Of a stretch of 64,000 bases of DNA, positions 50,720 to 60,950 are shown in pieces. Both the position numbers and the translations under genes were made by a program. The stretch is from Shinella yambaruensis. GTDB lineage: Bacteria > Pseudomonadota > Alphaproteobacteria > Rhizobiales > Rhizobiaceae. The stretch covers positions 155,337-219,336 of the forward strand of contig NZ_JALJCK010000012.1 of NCBI RefSeq assembly GCF_022899355.1. Reading direction: 5' to 3'. Numbering within the stretch: the first letter of the stretch is position 1; every line of letters begins with the position of its first letter. The notes below the pieces were generated by a model, which was not told the DNA's origin, made no database searches, and was given only the letters and a program-made list of their open reading frames with translations.

Positions 50720-50882
50720 GGCGGGCTCCCAAGCTGACGTAGAGAGGCACCATTCTGCCCGCCTTGCATGAAAACCATGCGACAATCCCGAAGAGAACGC
50801 CGGCCTCAAACGTAACCCCGTTTAGTCTTTGGAAAAAACCGGGTAGTCTCCGCGCCCGGACAATGCCCGCGTTGGAGTCGCA

Positions 50883-53735
50883 ATGCTCGAAATCCTCTCC
50901 CTGGTCGCGATCGGCCTGGCGCTCTATACCCTCAATGCTTCGCGAAACAGCGCGCAGAAACTCGGCGAAGAGGTGATGCGGCTGAAGCGCGAGGTCGAGG
51001 CGCTGAAGGCCGAAGGGGTGACGGCCCCGGTGGGGACGACGGCCGCGGAAACCGCCGAAGCCGCCCCCGAAGAGGCGGCGGAGGAACCGGCGCCTGCCGA
51101 TTTCGCAAGCCCCTGGGCCACGGCGCAGGCAACGGGGACGGACGAGGCCGGGAAGGGCCGCTCCATCTTCGGCGGCGAGCCCGCCGTTCCGGCCGAAGCG
51201 GTGGTTGCAAGCGAGGGCGCGGACGAAGCCGTCGCGACGGCCTCCGCCGTTCCCGCAGCCGCGGCAAAGCCGAAGGAGAGCTTCGAAAGCCGCATCGGCG
51301 CGCGCTGGGCCGTCTGGGTGGGCGGCATCGCGCTGGCGCTCGGCGGCATCTTCATGGTCAAGTATTCCATCGAGGCGGGGCTGCTCAGCCCGGCCGTGCG
51401 GCTGTCGCTGGCCGCCGTCTTCGGCCTCGTGCTCATGGCGGTCGGCGAGTTCGTGCGCCGCCGTACCCTGCCGGTCATCGCCAACGCCTTCCAGAACGCC
51501 ATGATTCCCGGCGTGCTGACGGCCGCCGGCGCCATCACGCTCTTTGCCGTCACCTATGTCTCCTACGAATTCTACGGCTATTTCGGTCCGCTGACCGCCT
51601 TCGTGCTGCTCGCCGCCGTTTCCTTCGCGACGATCGGCCTGTCGCTTCTGCACGGGCAGGCGCTCGCCGGCCTCGGCCTCCTCGCCTCCCTGGTGACGCC
51701 CGCGCTGGTCGCGACCGAGGAGCCGAGCGCCTGGGGCCTCTTCGGCTTCCTCTCCGTCGCCTGGCTTGCCACCTTCGCCGCCGCGCGCATCCGCCGCTGG
51801 CAGGTCGTGCCGGCGCTCGCCAATGCCGGCATGGCGCTCTGGGCGGTGCTCTATCTTTCGGAGGCGAGCACGGTCGCGGTCGTGCCGCTGCTCTTCGCCA
51901 TGCTCGTGCTGGCGCTTGGTCATGGCGTCATCTGGCCGGGCAGCATCACGGCGGAAGACGTGCCGCCCGCGACGGGCGCCGCCTCCGCCGATCCGCTCGA
52001 TCGCCTGCTTGCCCCGCCAGCCGTCGCCGTGTCGCTGACCGGCGCGCTGGCGCTGACCTTCCCGGCACTGGTTCTGGCCAATGCGGTGCCGGCGCTCCCC
52101 CGGGCGGACTACGGTTTTGCCGCGATCGTGATGGCGCTTGCCGTGCTTGGCGCGCTGCGCGGCTGGGCGATCTACCCGGCGCTCTTTTCCGCCATCGCGG
52201 CCGTGGTCGGCGTCGGTGCGATGGTGGTCGGGCCGGGCGGCCTGCTGTTCGACGATGTCTCCATCCTGGCCCCGCCGGCGCTTGACGACACCGCGGCGCT
52301 GCCATTGCCGGTGCCGGTGATCGCCGTCGTGCCGGTCGACCTGCTGCTCCTGCTCGCCGTCGCCTATGCGGCGGTCGGCCTTGCGGCGGTGCGCCTGCGC
52401 ATGGCGGGATCTTCCGCCTTTGCCGCGCTCTGGAGCCTCATCGCCCCGGCCGTGCCCTTTGCCATTCTCGCCCTGAGCTTCCTCAATTTCGGCAACCTCT
52501 CCTTCGACCTCAAGCATGGTCTTCTCGCCGTGGCGCTCGGGCTCGCCTTCCTTGCGGCTGCCGAAGTCTTTTCGCGCGGGCGGGCGGAGGAGGACGGTCC
52601 GTTCATTCCGCAATGGGCGCTCGCCGCTGGCGGCTTCGCCTTCCTCGTGCTGGCGCTGCATGCCATGACGGACGGCCTTGCCACGACGCTCGGCATCGCG
52701 TTCCTCGGCACGGCCGCCGTCTTCGCGACGCGCCTTCGCCGCTGGCCGGTCCTGCCCTGGCTGATGGCCGGGGCGGCCGCGATCGTCGCCGGCCGCATCG
52801 GCTGGGAGCCGACCATCGTCGGCGCGGCGAACCTTTCCAAGACGCCGGTCTTCAACCAGCTTCTCGCCGGCTACGGCATTCCGGCCGCTCTGCTCGCGCT
52901 CTCGGCCTTCGAGCTGCGCCGCTGGCCGGGCACGCAAATCCGCAATCTCCTGCAGGCTCTGGCCAGCCTCTTCCTTCTGCTGACGGCGGCGATCCTCGTG
53001 CGGCACGGCATGAACGGCGGCGTGCTCGACAGTTCCGTGCCGACGCTCGGCGAGCAGTCGATCTACACGCTGCTGGTCATCGGCGCTTCGGCGATCCTGA
53101 TGTCGCTCGACCTGAAGTCGCCGAGCCCGGTTTTCCGCTACGGCTCCATGGTGGTCGGCGGGCTTTCGGTCCTGTCGATCCTCAGCGCCCATTTCGTCGG
53201 CCTCAACCCCTATTTCACCGGCGAACTGCTCGGCAAGTGGCCGTTCCTGGATCTTCTCTTCGTCGGCTACCTGCTGCCCGGCATCGCCTATGGCGGCCTT
53301 GCCTTCCATGCGCGGGGCCGGCGGCCGATGCCCTATGTGATCATGCTGGCGCTGACCGGTGTGGCGCTCGCCTTCGCCTGGGTCACGCTCAGCGTGCGCC
53401 GCTACTGGCATGGCGAGGGCATCGCCGACTGGAAGGGGTTCCTCCAGCCGGAGACCTACACCTATTCGGTCGTCTGGCTGCTGCTCGGCGTGCTGCTGCT
53501 GGCGGTCGGCTCGAAGTTCGATTCCAAGAGCATCCGCCTTGCCTCCGCCGGCCTCGTGCTGATCGCGGTCATCAAGGTCTTCCTGGTCGACATGGCCAAT
53601 CTCGAAGGCATCCTCCGGGCGCTCTCCTTCATCGGGCTTGGCGCGGTGCTGATCGGCATCGGCCTGTTCTACCAGAAGATCCTCTCGGGAAAGTCCGGGA
53701 CCGGCGAAAAGGCGGAATTGAACGCCGAGGCGTGA
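50883..53735 (+). CDS. DUF2339 polytopic membrane protein, 950 aa
   Basis: The N-terminus has one hydrophobic segment (LEILSLVAIGLALYTLNASR), a coiled coil (LGEEVMRLKREVEALKAEGV), an Ala/Pro/Glu-rich linker to about residue 140, then ESFESRIGARWAVWVGGIAL and more than twenty membrane spans, the usual DUF2339 plan. Function is unknown; members occur across proteobacteria as very large single genes. It is preceded by a 160-bp gap that has no evident terminator. Confidence 0.85.
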   Translation: MLEILSLVAIGLALYTLNASRNSAQKLGEEVMRLKREVEALKAEGVTAPVGTTAAETAEAAPEEAAEEPAPADFASPWATAQATGTDEAGKGRSIFGGEPAVPAEAVVASEGADEAVATASAVPAAAAKPKESFESRIGARWAVWVGGIALALGGIFMVKYSIEAGLLSPAVRLSLAAVFGLVLMAVGEFVRRRTLPVIANAFQNAMIPGVLTAAGAITLFAVTYVSYEFYGYFGPLTAFVLLAAVSFATIGLSLLHGQALAGLGLLASLVTPALVATEEPSAWGLFGFLSVAWLATFAAARIRRWQVVPALANAGMALWAVLYLSEASTVAVVPLLFAMLVLALGHGVIWPGSITAEDVPPATGAASADPLDRLLAPPAVAVSLTGALALTFPALVLANAVPALPRADYGFAAIVMALAVLGALRGWAIYPALFSAIAAVVGVGAMVVGPGGLLFDDVSILAPPALDDTAALPLPVPVIAVVPVDLLLLLAVAYAAVGLAAVRLRMAGSSAFAALWSLIAPAVPFAILALSFLNFGNLSFDLKHGLLAVALGLAFLAAAEVFSRGRAEEDGPFIPQWALAAGGFAFLVLALHAMTDGLATTLGIAFLGTAAVFATRLRRWPVLPWLMAGAAAIVAGRIGWEPTIVGAANLSKTPVFNQLLAGYGIPAALLALSAFELRRWPGTQIRNLLQALASLFLLLTAAILVRHGMNGGVLDSSVPTLGEQSIYTLLVIGASAILMSLDLKSPSPVFRYGSMVVGGLSVLSILSAHFVGLNPYFTGELLGKWPFLDLLFVGYLLPGIAYGGLAFHARGRRPMPYVIMLALTGVALAFAWVTLSVRRYWHGEGIADWKGFLQPETYTYSVVWLLLGVLLLAVGSKFDSKSIRLASAGLVLIAVIKVFLVDMANLEGILRALSFIGLGAVLIGIGLFYQKILSGKSGTGEKAELNAEA

Positions 53736-53771
53736 CAGGCTAGGTCATGGGCAACCACTTGCGGATCGCCC

Positions 53772-54425
53772 ATGACCTTCGCCTGCCTCGCCGCCGCCTT
53801 TTCGCCCCTCGGCCCCCTAGCCGAGCGCCTGCTGCCGCAGGCCTTTTCGGCCGATGACGGCTCGCACGACGCCGCGCATCTCATCCGCGTCTGGAAGAGT
53901 GCGCGCCGCATCCAGGCGGAGGAGGGCGGCGACCCGCGGCGGCTGGCGGCCGCCGTGCTGCTGCACGATTGCGTGGCGGTGGAGAAGAATTCGCCGCTGC
54001 GCGCCGAGGCCTCGCGCCTTGCCGCCGAGAAGGCGGCCGGCCTGCTTGCCGCCGAAGGCTGGGGCAAGGAGGATGTGGCCGCCGTCGCCCACGCCATCCT
54101 CACGCACAGCTTCTCCGCCAATCTTGCCCCGCAGACGCTGGAGGCAAAAATCCTGCAGGATGCCGACCGGCTCGATGCGATCGGCATGATCGGTGCCGCG
54201 CGCTGCTTCTACATTGCCGGCCGCATGGGCAGCGGCCTCTACGATCCCCTGGATCCGCTCGGCGAAAACCGCCCGCTCGACGACAAGGCCTTCGCCATCG
54301 ATCATTTCGAGGTCAAGCTGTTCAAGCTGGCGGAGGGGTTCCAGACGGCGGCGGGCGCGCGCATGGCGGGGGAGCGGACGGAGCGCCTGCGGGCGATCCG
54401 CGCCATGCTCCTGGATGAAATCTGA
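53772..54425 (+). CDS. HD-domain phosphohydrolase (YedJ-like), 217 aa
   Basis: HD metal ligands are visible in SHDAAHLIRVWKSARRIQ (His), AAVLLHDCVAVEK (His-Asp) and EAKILQDADRLDAIGMIGAA (Asp), with AHAILTHSF between. This is the pattern of E. coli YedJ-type HD hydrolases, whose substrates are likely nucleotides or phosphoesters. The C-terminus (DHFEVKLFKLAEGFQTAAGA) is also typical. Independent gene downstream of the DUF2339 gene. Confidence 0.82.
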   Translation: MTFACLAAAFSPLGPLAERLLPQAFSADDGSHDAAHLIRVWKSARRIQAEEGGDPRRLAAAVLLHDCVAVEKNSPLRAEASRLAAEKAAGLLAAEGWGKEDVAAVAHAILTHSFSANLAPQTLEAKILQDADRLDAIGMIGAARCFYIAGRMGSGLYDPLDPLGENRPLDDKAFAIDHFEVKLFKLAEGFQTAAGARMAGERTERLRAIRAMLLDEI

Positions 54426-54504
54426 AGAAAAACATGCTTTTGTGCCGCCGTATTGAATCTCTCCGGCAGGCCGTTGAATCAACGTTTCAGGAAAGGTCGC
54501 CCGC

Positions 54505-55350
54505 ATGAAGGTCGAGGGTCTCAACATTCACCCGCTGAAGAGCGGCCGGGCCATCCCCGTAGAAAGCGCCGCCGTGCGCCTCGACGGCCTTGCCGGCGAC
54601 CGGCGCTTCATGGTCGTCGAGCCGGACGGCCGCTTCATAACCCAGCGCGAACTCGAGGCGCTGGCCCGCGTCGAGGCGACGGCGGTCGGTGACAGCCTGC
54701 ACCTCGAAATGGAAGGCCGCCAGCTTTTCGCCAGCTTCGATCCCGAGGACCGCCTCGACGTGACCGTCTGGGACAGCCCGGTCAACGCCGCCGTCACCGA
54801 CGAGGCCGTCAACGACGTCCTGTCGGACTGGCTCGCGCGCCCGGTCAAGCTCGTGCACATGGATGCGCGGGCCGAACGGCTGGAGGGCGAGGACTGGGCC
54901 GGCAGCCCGGCACCGGTCGCCTTCGCCGATGGCTTCCCGGTTCTCGTCACGACCACCGGCTCGCTCGCCGACCTTAACCGCACCCTTCTCGCCAAGGGGC
55001 AGGAGCCCGTCGGCATGGACCGCTTCCGCACCAACATCCTCGTCTCCTGCGACGAGCCCTGGGCGGAGGACCTGTGGGAATCGATCGAGATCAACGGCAT
55101 CGCCTTCGATTTCGTCAAACCCTGCGCCCGCTGCATCATGACCACGCAGGACCAGATGACCGGCGAGCGCATCGGCGGCAACCCGATCCAGGGCCTTGCC
55201 GAAAAGCGCATGTCCGCCGACCGCCGCGTGCCCGGCGTGCTCTTCGGCTGGAACGCCGTGCCGCGCGGCGAGGGCGAGGTCCGCCTCGGCGATACGGTGC
55301 GCGTGACGCGGACGCGGAGCGAACGCTGGCCGATGAAGGTGCGGGCTTAA
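54505..55350 (+). CDS. MOSC-domain protein (YcbX-like), 281 aa
   Basis: An N-terminal MOSC_N beta barrel (MKVEGLNIHPLKSGRAIPVE, DGLAGDRRFMVVEPDGRFIT) is followed by a MOSC domain with VGMDRFRTNILVSCDEPWAE and the likely molybdenum-cofactor Cys in FVKPCARCIMTTQDQMTGER. These proteins bind molybdenum cofactor and, as YcbX/mARC-type enzymes, reduce N-hydroxylated bases; there is no C-terminal ferredoxin domain here. The gene ends convergent with corA, overlapping it by four bases. Confidence 0.85.
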   Translation: MKVEGLNIHPLKSGRAIPVESAAVRLDGLAGDRRFMVVEPDGRFITQRELEALARVEATAVGDSLHLEMEGRQLFASFDPEDRLDVTVWDSPVNAAVTDEAVNDVLSDWLARPVKLVHMDARAERLEGEDWAGSPAPVAFADGFPVLVTTTGSLADLNRTLLAKGQEPVGMDRFRTNILVSCDEPWAEDLWESIEINGIAFDFVKPCARCIMTTQDQMTGERIGGNPIQGLAEKRMSADRRVPGVLFGWNAVPRGEGEVRLGDTVRVTRTRSERWPMKVRA

Positions 55351-56339
55351 ACCCACCCGCGCCGCTTGAAGTAGAGAAACGGCATCAGGGCGGAGAAGAT
55401 CATCAGGCCGATCGCATAAGGATAGCCGAAGGTCCATTGCAGCTCCGGCATCAGCTCGAAATTCATGCCGTAGGCCGAGGCGACCAGTGTCGGCGGCAGG
55501 AAGACGACCGAGGCGACGGTGAAGATCTTGATGATCTGGTTCTGCTCCAGGTTGATGAGGCCGAGCGTCGCGTCGAGCAGGAAGTTGATCTTGCCCGACA
55601 GGAAGGCGGCGTGGTCGCCGAGCGAGGCGGCGTCGCGCTGCACGAGCTTGACGAGCTGGCGGATGTCCTTCGAGGGCCGGCGGGCCGGGCTCTCCACCGC
55701 CGCATGATAGGCGACGAGGCGCGAGATGCTGACGAGGCTTTCGCGCACGCCGCTGAGGAAATCGCCCTTGCGGCCGAGCTGCTCGATCAGCGCTTCCAGG
55801 TCCCGCGTCTTCTTGGTGGAGGAACCCGTCTTGCTGCGGAAGACCCCGCGCGAAATGCCGTCGATCTCGTTGCCGAGCCGTTCCAGCACGTCCGCCATGC
55901 GGTCGATGACCGCCTCGATGACACCGAGCATCACGTCCTCGCCGGTCTCGTAGCTGTGGCCGTTGCTGCGCAGTGCCCGGTTGCAGAAGGTCGTGAAGGG
56001 CTTTGCGTCGGCATGGCGCACCGTCACCAGCGTCGGGCCTTTGAGGATGAAGGTGACCGGCATCTTCATCGGTTCGTCGCCGTCGAGATTGGTGAGCGCC
56101 GTCATCGTCATGAACTCCGCGCCGTCCTCCTGGTAGAGGCGGGCGGACAGCTCGATATCCTCCATCTCCTCCCGCGTCGGGATGGAGACATGAAGGGCCG
56201 CCTCCACGTCCGTCACCTCCTCGGGCGTCGGGCTGAGGAGGTCGTACCAGAGGGCAGGGGCGATCGCCTGCTCGATGGCCGGGTTGGAAATTTCGCGCAG
56301 GCAGAAGCGGTCCGCCCTGCGGGCATAGATTTGCAGCAT
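55347..56339 (-). CDS. corA: CorA-family Mg2+/divalent cation transporter
   Basis: 330 residues. The long soluble N-terminal funnel (APALWYDLLSPTPEEVTDVE, LSARLYQEDGAEFMTMTALT) ends in the long stalk helix and two C-terminal membrane spans with the pore motif GMN in LVASAYGMNFELMPEL, then FGYPYAIGLMIFSALMPFLY and a basic tail KRRGWV. CorA pentamers import magnesium, nickel or cobalt. It is divergent from the MFS gene across about 300 bp. Confidence 0.92.
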   Translation of the reverse strand: MLQIYARRADRFCLREISNPAIEQAIAPALWYDLLSPTPEEVTDVEAALHVSIPTREEMEDIELSARLYQEDGAEFMTMTALTNLDGDEPMKMPVTFILKGPTLVTVRHADAKPFTTFCNRALRSNGHSYETGEDVMLGVIEAVIDRMADVLERLGNEIDGISRGVFRSKTGSSTKKTRDLEALIEQLGRKGDFLSGVRESLVSISRLVAYHAAVESPARRPSKDIRQLVKLVQRDAASLGDHAAFLSGKINFLLDATLGLINLEQNQIIKIFTVASVVFLPPTLVASAYGMNFELMPELQWTFGYPYAIGLMIFSALMPFLYFKRRGWV

Positions 56340-56639
56340 GCTTCACTCCTTGAGGCATTCTCGCCGTCCGGAGCAAAGCCTTTTCGGGGCTCCTACCGGC
56401 TCGGTCGCTCGATTGCTCTCGATAGTCGACTGTCGGGGTCCATGATCTTATCCGGGTTCGGTTGGCGCCATGTGACGCCGGACGGAGGCATGCGCCCAAA
56501 ATGCCGTGGCGTAAGCACATCCGGTGGAGCGCGGCGCATCGGGCTTTCATCAATCCGGCTGATCGTCCGGTCAATTAAATTCGCTTTTGTTAATGCATGG
56601 TGCGGCGTAGGGTCCGGGCCTGATTTCCGGAGACGCACC
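56340..56639. other. Intergenic region between corA and the MFS gene
   Basis: 300 bp with the divergent promoters of corA and the MFS transporter. I see no gene, terminator or strong palindrome. An AT-rich TCAATTAAATTC...TTGTTAATGC block about 60 bp before the MFS start may hold its promoter. Confidence 0.4.
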
Positions 56640-57875
56640 ATGTCCACCCCATCCGTCGTTGCGGCACCTGCCGCCAGCCGGCCCATGCCGTGGCTCATCA
56701 TTCTCGCCGGCTCGCTGATCGCGGTGCTCACCTTCGGCCCGCGCTCGGCGATGGGTTTCTTCCAGCTGCCCATGCTGCAGGATACCGGCTGGGACCGCAC
56801 CACCTTCGGCCTTGCAATGGCGCTGCAGAACCTTGCCTGGGGCGTCAGCCAGCCGTTCTTCGGCGCCATCGCCGACAAGTTCGGCACCTGGCGCGTGCTG
56901 CTCGTCTCCGGCCTCGTCTATGCGCTCGGCCTGTTCCTGATGTCGCTCGGCACTTCGCCGCTCTGGCTGCATGTCGGCGGCGGCGTGCTGGTCGGCCTCG
57001 GCGTCGGTGCCGGCTCCTTCGGCATCCTGCTCTCGGCCTTCGCGCGCAATGTGACGCCGGACCAGCGCTCCATGGCCTTCGGCATCTGCACGGCCGCGGG
57101 CTCGGCGGGCATGTTCCTCTTCGCGCCGCTGTCGCAGGGCCTCATCAGCGCCTATGGCTGGTCGGACAGCCTCGTCTATCTCGGCATCCTGATGCTCGCC
57201 GTCCCGCTCATCGCCATTCCGCTGCGCGGCAACTCCTCTTCCGGCATCACCGCGGCGAGCGAATACAAGCAGACCATCGGAGAGGCGCTGCGCGAGGCGC
57301 TCGGCCATCGCAGCTACCTGCTGCTGGTCGCCGGCTTCTTCGTCTGCGGCTACCAGGTCGCCTTCATCACCGCGCATTTCCCGGCCTATCTCGGCGATAT
57401 CGGCATCGATGCGCGTTATGCCGTCATCGCGCTGGCGCTGATCGGCTTCTTCAACATCATCGGCTCGCTCGCCGCCGGCTTCATCGGCCAGCGCTATTCA
57501 AAGCCCTATTTCCTCGCCTATATCTACCTTGCCCGCTCGGTCGCGGTGGCGGCCTTCATCCTCCTGCCGAAGTCTCCGGCCTCGGTCATCGTCTTCGCCA
57601 TCGTCATGGGCCTGCTCTGGCTCTCCACCGTGCCGCCGACCAACGGCCTCGTCGCCATCATGTTCGGCACGAAGCATCTCGGCCTGCTCGGGGGCATCGT
57701 CTTCTTCTCGCACCAGGTCGGTTCGTTCCTCGGCGTTTGGATGGGCGGCTATCTCTACGACCATTTCGGCACCTACGATCCGGTCTGGTGGCTCGGCGCG
57801 GCGCTCGGCATCTTCGCGGCGATCGTGCACTGGCCGATCGAGGAGAGGGGCGTCGTGCGCCCGGCCGCCGCCTGA
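56640..57875 (+). CDS. MFS transporter, 411 aa
   Basis: Twelve membrane spans in two halves. The signature between TM2 and TM3 is present in GAIADKFGTWRVLLVSGLVY and a related GFIGQRYSKPYFLAYIYLAR in the second half. It resembles the oxalate/formate-antiporter-like and monocarboxylate-type branch (RSAMGFFQLPMLQDTGWDRT; YGWSDSLVYLGILML). The substrate is unknown. Charged C-terminal tail. It is followed by two hairpins, so it is monocistronic. Confidence 0.85.
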   Translation: MSTPSVVAAPAASRPMPWLIILAGSLIAVLTFGPRSAMGFFQLPMLQDTGWDRTTFGLAMALQNLAWGVSQPFFGAIADKFGTWRVLLVSGLVYALGLFLMSLGTSPLWLHVGGGVLVGLGVGAGSFGILLSAFARNVTPDQRSMAFGICTAAGSAGMFLFAPLSQGLISAYGWSDSLVYLGILMLAVPLIAIPLRGNSSSGITAASEYKQTIGEALREALGHRSYLLLVAGFFVCGYQVAFITAHFPAYLGDIGIDARYAVIALALIGFFNIIGSLAAGFIGQRYSKPYFLAYIYLARSVAVAAFILLPKSPASVIVFAIVMGLLWLSTVPPTNGLVAIMFGTKHLGLLGGIVFFSHQVGSFLGVWMGGYLYDHFGTYDPVWWLGAALGIFAAIVHWPIEERGVVRPAAA

Positions 57876-57885
57876 TCCGGAATCC

Positions 57886-57920
57886 CGCCCCGCCCGAAGG
57901 AATTCGGACGGGGCTTCTTG
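57886..57920 (+). terminator. Terminator-like hairpin after the MFS gene
   Basis: CCCCGCCCGAA and TTCGGACGGGG pair (one mismatch) around a short loop, followed by CTTCTTG. It lies 11 bp past the stop codon. Confidence 0.6.
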
Positions 57921-57952
57921 CAAACCGTCACAAAAGTTTCTAAATCTGAACC

Positions 57953-57975
57953 ACCGGCAATGCCGGTTTTGTTTT
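57953..57975 (+). terminator. Second hairpin with T-run before nadA
   Basis: ACCGGC and GCCGGT form a short stem with a three-base loop, followed by TTTGTTTT. It could be a second terminator of the MFS gene, or part of the nadA promoter region. Confidence 0.5.
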
Positions 57976-57983
57976 GGAGCTAT

Positions 57984-58002
57984 TATGCTCAAATTGAGCA
58001 AA
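57984..58002. promoter_or_regulatory. Candidate NadQ-type operator of the nad operon
   Basis: TATGCTCAAATTGAGCAAAA holds a perfect TGCTCAA/TTGAGCA inverted repeat with one central base. It lies about 45 bp before nadA. This fits what I recall of the NadQ repressor motif in alphaproteobacteria, which controls nadABC; the exact consensus should be checked. Confidence 0.6.
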
Positions 58003-58045
58003 ATAGCCTTTCCGCCGGAGGGCGGCGGAAGAAAGGGAGGGTTCC

Positions 58046-59125
58046 ATGACCGTTCTGGCCCAGCATGCGGGGATGGCCGAAGCCGCTCGTCCGCTCACTG
58101 CCGCGGAGCGCTTCGGCGTCGCCGAGAAACCGGACCTCACCTTCACGCCCGAGATCGCCCGCGAGACGGAACACCTTTACGAGAAGGTGAAGCAGTTCAT
58201 CCCCGCCTTCGAATGGCCGGTCTATGCGCCCTATGTCGCCGCTATCAACCGGCTGAAGAAGGAGCGCGGCGCGGTCATCCTCGCGCACAATTACCAGACG
58301 CCGGAGATCTTCCACTGCGTCGCCGACATCGTCGGGGATTCGCTGCAGCTCGCGCGCGACGCCACCAAGGTGGATGCCGAGATCATCATCCAGTGCGGCG
58401 TGCACTTCATGGCCGAGACCTCCAAGCTGCTGAACCCGGAAAAGACGGTGCTCATCCCCGACGCCAGGGCCGGCTGCTCGCTGTCGGATTCGATCACCGG
58501 CGAGGACGTGCGCCTGCTCAAGCAGCGTTATCCCGGCGTGCCGGTCGTCACCTACGTCAACACCTCCGCCGACGTGAAGGCGGAGACGGACATCTGCTGC
58601 ACCTCCTCCAACGTGCTCGCGGTCGTCGAGAGCCTGGAGAGCGACACCGTGCTCTGCATCCCGGACGAGTATCTGGCGATGAACGTCGCCAAGCAGACGA
58701 ACAAGAAGATCCTCACCTGGAAGGGGCACTGCGAGGTGCACGAGCGCTTCACGGCGGCCGAGCTGCTCTCCTACAAGGAGGCCCATCCCGGCATCGAGAT
58801 CATCGGCCACCCGGAATGCCATCCCGATGTCATCGCCGTCTGCGATTTCGCCGGCTCCACCTCGGGCATGATCAACTATGTAAAGGACCACCGTCCCCCG
58901 CGCGTGCTGCTCGTCACCGAATGCTCCATGGCCTCCAACATCCAGGCCGAGCTGCCGGGCGTCGATTTCGTCAAGCCGTGCAATCTCTGTCCGCACATGA
59001 AGCGCATCACGCTGCCGAAGATCCTCGACAGCCTGGTGCACATGACGGAAGAGGTCGTGGTCGACCCGGCGATCGCCGATCGTGCCCGCCTTGCCGTCGA
59101 GCGGATGGTGAATTTGAAGCAGTAG
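58046..59125 (+). CDS. nadA: Quinolinate synthase A
   Basis: 359 residues. NadA condenses iminoaspartate with dihydroxyacetone phosphate to quinolinate, using a 4Fe-4S cluster. Cluster cysteines are likely in [12 protein letters not shown], in the ECSMASN segment and in [15 protein letters not shown]. Other landmarks: [30 protein letters not shown] and [24 protein letters not shown] precedes the start. First gene of the NAD de novo operon. Confidence 0.95.
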   Translation: MTVLAQHAGMAEAARPLTAAERFGVAEKPDLTFTPEIARETEHLYEKVKQFIPAFEWPVYAPYVAAINRLKKERGAVILAHNYQTPEIFHCVADIVGDSLQLARDATKVDAEIIIQCGVHFMAETSKLLNPEKTVLIPDARAGCSLSDSITGEDVRLLKQRYPGVPVVTYVNTSADVKAETDICCTSSNVLAVVESLESDTVLCIPDEYLAMNVAKQTNKKILTWKGHCEVHERFTAAELLSYKEAHPGIEIIGHPECHPDVIAVCDFAGSTSGMINYVKDHRPPRVLLVTECSMASNIQAELPGVDFVKPCNLCPHMKRITLPKILDSLVHMTEEVVVDPAIADRARLAVERMVNLKQ

Positions 59126-59193
59126 AGTAGCGCGTCAGCGCGAAATTTCGAGAAAGGCAGCGCCGAAGAGCCATTACGCCGATCCGTTGCCGC

Positions 59194-59311
59194 TGCCCCT
59201 CATCCCCTGCCGGGACCTTCTCCCCGCAAGCGGGGAGAAGGCGGAAAGCGGCGAGCCCAGCGCTCCTCGCCCCGCTTGCGGGGAGAGGATGCCGGCAGGC
59301 AGGTGAGGGGC
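59194..59311. repeat. REP-like rhizobial palindromic element
   Basis: GCCCCTCATCCCCTGCCGGG on the left and CCGGCAGGCAGGTGAGGGGC on the right are imperfect inverted ends; inside lie CTTCTCCCCGC/GCGGGGAGAAG and a second CCCCGCTTGCGGGG hairpin. This type of CTTCTCCCCG...CGGGGAGAAGG element is frequent in rhizobial genomes (RIME-like). It occupies the nadA-nadB gap. Confidence 0.7.
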
Positions 59312-59345
59312 ATACTGGCGGACCGAAGCGTCGGAGGAGTATGAC

Positions 59346-60944
59346 ATGCCCATAGACAGTTTCCGCCCGCAATCCTGGAACGGCATCGACGATATCGTCA
59401 TCGTCGGCGGCGGGCTTGCCGGCCTGTTCTGCGCGCTGAAACTCGCGCCGCGTCCCGTCACCATCCTCGCCGCCGCGCCGATCGGCCAGGGGGCGTCCTC
59501 CGCCTGGGCGCAGGGCGGCATCGCGGCGGCGATGAGCCCCGGCGACACGTTCGAAAAGCACGTTGCCGACACGCTCGAGGCCGGTGCCGGCATCGTCGAC
59601 GAGAAGATGGCGCGTTTCATGGTCTCCGAGGGCCCGGCGCGCATCCACGACCTGCTCGAATACGGCGTGCCCTTCGACCGTGACCTCGAGGGCAAGCTGC
59701 TGCTCTCCCGCGAGGCCGCCCATTCGGAACGCCGCATCGTGCGCGTCAAGGGCGACATGGCCGGCAAGGCCATCATGGAGGCGCTGATATCCGCCGTGCG
59801 GAAGACGCCGTCGATCCGGGTTCTCGAAGGTTATGTCGTCGAGGAGCTGGTGCGCGAAGGCCGCTTCATCTCCGGCGTCGTCGCACGTCCGGATGCCGGC
59901 CAGTCGAAGAACCGCGTGCATTTCCCGGCCCGCGCCGTGGTGCTGTGCTCAGGCGGCGTCGGCCATCTCTACGCCGTCACCACCAATCCGTGGGAGGCCT
60001 GCGGCCAGGGCGTCGGCATGGCCGCGCGCGCCGGCGCCATCATCGCCGATCCGGAATTCGTGCAGTTCCACCCGACCGCCATCAATATCGGCCGCGACCC
60101 GGCGCCGCTCGCCACCGAGGCGCTGCGCGGCGATGGGGCGCACCTCGTCAACGCCGCGGGCCATCGTTTCATGCTGGATATCCACGAGGACGGCGAGCTC
60201 GCCCCGCGCGACATCGTCTCGCGCGGCGTCTTTGCGGAAGTGCAGGCCGGGCGCGGCGCCTTCCTCGATTGCACCAAGGCGGTCGGCGCCCATTTCCCCG
60301 ACATGTTCCCGACGGTCTACGCCTCCTGCATCGCCGCCGGCATCGATCCCGTCACGCAGCCGATCCCCGTCGTGCCCGCCGTGCACTACCACATGGGCGG
60401 CGTGCTGACGGATGCGGAGGGACGCACATCGATCGACGGCCTGTGGGCGGCCGGCGAGGTCACCTCCACCGGCGTGCACGGCGCAAACCGCCTTGCCTCG
60501 AACTCGCTGCTCGAAGCCGTGGTCTTCGCCGCGCGCATCGCGGAAAACATCAAGGGCATGCTGCCCGAGCCGAAGATCAACGACTGGGGCAAGAATGCCG
60601 GCGAGAGCGACGACCTCGTCACAATCGAGGACAGCCCGGCGCTGAAGCGCCTGCGCCGCGTCATGAGCGACCATGTCGGCGTCATCCGCAGCCGCGAGGG
60701 CCTCAAGACGGCGATCCGCGAGATCGCCGCGCTGGAGCGCGAGAACAGCCGCATGCGCTTCCACAACATCGTCACCACCGCAAAGCTCATCGCGACGGGC
60801 GCCTATCTGCGCGAGGAAAGCCGCGGCGGCCACTTCCGCTCCGATTTCACCGAGCAGAAGGCGGACTGGAAGCACCGCACCTTCCTCACCCTCGCCGATG
60901 CCGAGAAGGTGGCGGCGGACCTTTCGGAAACGGCGGTGGCGTGA
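59346..60944 (+). CDS. nadB: L-aspartate oxidase
   Basis: 532 residues. NadB oxidises L-aspartate to iminoaspartate, the substrate of NadA. Flavoprotein signature [18 protein letters not shown] near the N-terminus; active-site region [40 protein letters not shown], and FAD-binding [20 protein letters not shown]. The C-terminal helical domain has [18 protein letters not shown] precedes the ATG. The start is 220 bp after nadA because of the inserted repeat. Confidence 0.95.
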   Translation: MPIDSFRPQSWNGIDDIVIVGGGLAGLFCALKLAPRPVTILAAAPIGQGASSAWAQGGIAAAMSPGDTFEKHVADTLEAGAGIVDEKMARFMVSEGPARIHDLLEYGVPFDRDLEGKLLLSREAAHSERRIVRVKGDMAGKAIMEALISAVRKTPSIRVLEGYVVEELVREGRFISGVVARPDAGQSKNRVHFPARAVVLCSGGVGHLYAVTTNPWEACGQGVGMAARAGAIIADPEFVQFHPTAINIGRDPAPLATEALRGDGAHLVNAAGHRFMLDIHEDGELAPRDIVSRGVFAEVQAGRGAFLDCTKAVGAHFPDMFPTVYASCIAAGIDPVTQPIPVVPAVHYHMGGVLTDAEGRTSIDGLWAAGEVTSTGVHGANRLASNSLLEAVVFAARIAENIKGMLPEPKINDWGKNAGESDDLVTIEDSPALKRLRRVMSDHVGVIRSREGLKTAIREIAALERENSRMRFHNIVTTAKLIATGAYLREESRGGHFRSDFTEQKADWKHRTFLTLADAEKVAADLSETAVA

Positions 60945-60950
60945 GGTTAA

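Noticed and set aside
50469..53411. A 980-codon frame antisense to the DUF2339 gene
   Set aside because: Composition is Arg/Gly/His-rich and the sense strand codes a clear membrane protein. Shadow of the GC-rich gene.
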